Shown here: piece by piece, positions 6,061-6,911 of the stretch | Numbering within the stretch: the first letter of the stretch is position 1 | How the letters are laid out: each line of letters begins with the position of its first letter | Origin: Hydrogenophaga sp. | GTDB lineage: Bacteria; Pseudomonadota; Gammaproteobacteria; Burkholderiales; Burkholderiaceae_C | Length of the DNA: 6,911 nt | NCBI GenBank assembly: GCA_011390855.1 | Contig: JAABRN010000006.1 | Location: 1 to 6,911 of the forward strand | Direction of reading: 5' to 3' | The notes under the pieces: model-generated | Told to the model about the DNA's origin: nothing | The model's input: only the letters and a program-made list of their open reading frames with translations | Database searches by the model: none | Made by a program: the position numbers and the translations under genes

Positions 6061-6379
6061 TGTGTGTGATAATCAAAGGCTTCGCAGGCAACTGCGATGA
6101 TTTGTGCATCTGCCTCACACACCAGGCCCCCCGAACATGGGATGTCGCGTAGCCGGAAACGGTTCGCAACAGCCCGCCAAGCTCAACTGCTTGGCTCATC
6201 GGATGGGGTCTTCGCTCCCGGCGTCACCGCTTATGTGACCCAAGGCGCGTTGATCGTTTGATGGTTGATGTTTTGTAACCACGAACGGATCAAGCGCACC
6301 GGAGCTGCCACCCACTGAGGTCGGCATTCCATATAGCGTCTGCATTCGATCAATTGCGCGTCTTTGCGCATGGACGAAC
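6061..6379 (+). other. Gene-free, hairpin-rich region upstream of the DEAD-box helicase (possible structured leader)
   Basis: About 320 bases without a supported gene. Local stems on the plus strand: GTGTGTGA/TCACACAC (6062-6069/6115-6122) enclosing CGCAG-GCAA-CTGCG (6083-6096); AGCCG-GAAA-CGGTT (6151-6164); GCCAAGC/GCTTGGC (6176-6182/6189-6195); GTCAC/GTGAC (6223-6227/6235-6239); and TGCGC/GCGCA (6355-6359/6366-6370) just before the start codon. Two loops are GNRA type (GCAA, GAAA). Two overlapping short frames (starting at 6137 and 6142) have no ribosome site and I do not call them genes. I recognise no known riboswitch, 6S, SRP, tmRNA or RNase P RNA. A long leader is plausible because mRNAs of some DEAD-box helicases, such as E. 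coli deaD, have long regulated 5' regions. Confidence 0.4.
6065..6073 (+). promoter_or_regulatory. Candidate extended -10 promoter for the helicase gene
   Basis: TGTGATAAT fits an extended -10 (TG-n-GATAAT, 5 of 6 to TATAAT). No good -35 is present at 17 nt, as expected for an extended -10 promoter, and the dyad at 6043-6060 occupies that place. Transcription from here would begin near 6080 and leave a leader of about 300 nt. A weaker alternative is TTGATC (6250-6255) with TGTAAC (6274-6279) at 18-nt spacing. A 12-of-13 match to the IHF consensus lies at 6071-6083. Confidence 0.35.
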
Positions 6380-6911
6380 ATGAGCGACTCTTTTGAAGCC
6401 CGCGGCGATTTCACGCCCGAAATGAACCCTGCCGATACCGAAGCAGAGGTTTCCCTCTCCCCTGTAGCCGAGCCTGAAGTGCCCACCGGGCCCAATGGTT
6501 TCGAGCTGATCGGCCTTGCGCCCGAGCTGGTGCAGGCCTGTGCCGACCTGGGCTATCTGCAGCCCACAGCTGTGCAGAACAATGTGATTCCCAAGGCCAT
6601 GCTGGCCGAGGGCGAGCAGCGTTTTGCCGACCTGATGGTTTCCAGCCAGACCGGTAGCGGCAAGACCGCAGCCTTCCTGCTGCCTGTGCTCCACACCCTG
6701 CTGCAACAGCGTGCCGATGCCGATGCCCAGGAGCGCGCCGAGCGCGAGCGCCTGGCCGCTGAGGCCATTGCCCGTGGCGAAGCGCCTCCCAAGGCTCCGA
6801 AGCGCAAGGACCCCACCAGCCCGCGCAATTTCAAGGCCGCCACCCCTGGCGCCCTGATTCTGTGCCCCACCCGCGAACTGGCGCAACAGGTCGCCAACGA
6901 TGCCATCGACC
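6380..6911 (+). CDS. DEAD-box RNA helicase, 5' part (3' end outside window)
   Basis: The frame from ATG at 6380 is open to the window end, giving the first 177 residues. After an acidic, low-complexity N-terminus (1-38), the helicase core begins: F41 upstream of the Q motif, PTAVQ (62-66), the Walker A motif SSQTGSGKT (88-96) and motif Ia PTRELAQQV (163-171). A charged insertion of about 45 residues (110-155, Arg/Glu/Ala- then Lys/Pro-rich) separates motifs I and Ia, longer than in compact helicases such as RhlB or DbpA. These proteins use ATP to unwind short RNA duplexes in ribosome assembly, mRNA decay or cold adaptation; the subfamily cannot be assigned without the C-terminus. The start has only a weak GGA at 6372-6374. 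An 8-codon frame from ATG 6370 overlaps it out of frame. The gene follows a long non-coding region, so it probably has its own promoter. Confidence 0.93.
   Translation, partial: MSDSFEARGDFTPEMNPADTEAEVSLSPVAEPEVPTGPNGFELIGLAPELVQACADLGYLQPTAVQNNVIPKAMLAEGEQRFADLMVSSQTGSGKTAAFLLPVLHTLLQQRADADAQERAERERLAAEAIARGEAPPKAPKRKDPTSPRNFKAATPGALILCPTRELAQQVANDAID

Noticed and set aside
5274..6122. Minus-strand open frame spanning the permease 3' end and the palindrome
   Set aside because: It is a shadow of the permease continuing through the palindrome, with no recognisable domain.
6137..6261. Two overlapping short frames (ATG 6137 and ATG 6142) that could encode small proteins of about 33-40 residues
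   Set aside because: Neither has a Shine-Dalgarno sequence, they overlap in different frames over predicted stems, and neither resembles a protein I know.
1..6911. CRISPR array, toxin-antitoxin pair, phage defence system or biosynthetic cluster
   Set aside because: No regularly spaced direct repeats, no paired small genes and no defence or biosynthetic domains are seen; the proteins are all housekeeping types.

Overview
The window looks like chromosomal DNA of a GC-rich betaproteobacterium, most likely Burkholderiales and probably family Comamonadaceae. This is inferred from the high-GC coding bias, the protein sequences and a gene order (CobD/CbiB-like, RsgA, pterin dehydratase, M48 protease, oligoribonuclease) that I associate with that group. 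No database search was possible. I see no insertion sequence, prophage, CRISPR array, tRNA or rRNA, and the protein-coding content is ordinary housekeeping.

Layout, left to right. The 3' part of a CobD/CbiB-family membrane protein gene (+, 2-481) runs into a convergent spacer (482-745). That spacer is almost entirely two inverted copies of a multi-hairpin repeat. A minus-strand cluster follows, read from right to left: an M48 (Ste24-like) membrane metalloprotease (3491-2229), a pterin-4a-carbinolamine dehydratase (2070-1759) and rsgA (1738-746). A third copy of the repeat lies between the protease and the dehydratase. From a 92-bp divergent spacer, orn (oligoribonuclease, 3584-4183) is read on the plus strand, then a PiT-family phosphate permease (4281-5867). 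Next come a 158-bp imperfect palindrome (5869-6026), a roughly 350-bp gene-free and hairpin-rich stretch (6027-6379), and the 5' part of a DEAD-box RNA helicase gene cut by the window end (6380-6911).

How the genes fit together: RsgA (30S maturation), Orn (final step of RNA decay and removal of pGpG) and the DEAD-box helicase (RNA or ribosome remodelling) all serve RNA and ribosome metabolism. The protease, permease and CobD/CbiB-like protein are inner-membrane proteins. Only the dehydratase and rsgA are close enough (20 bp) to be confidently called co-transcribed.

The most interesting content is non-coding. (1) A three-copy element of about 80-120 bp whose GGGGGTG end always lies 5-7 nt behind a stop codon and whose stems show compensatory changes between copies. 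(2) A separate long palindrome starting 1 nt after the phosphate permease stop. (3) A candidate structured leader before the helicase. (4) An 18-bp AT-rich dyad abutting the permease start codon, which has no Shine-Dalgarno sequence. I found no convincing new protein system here.
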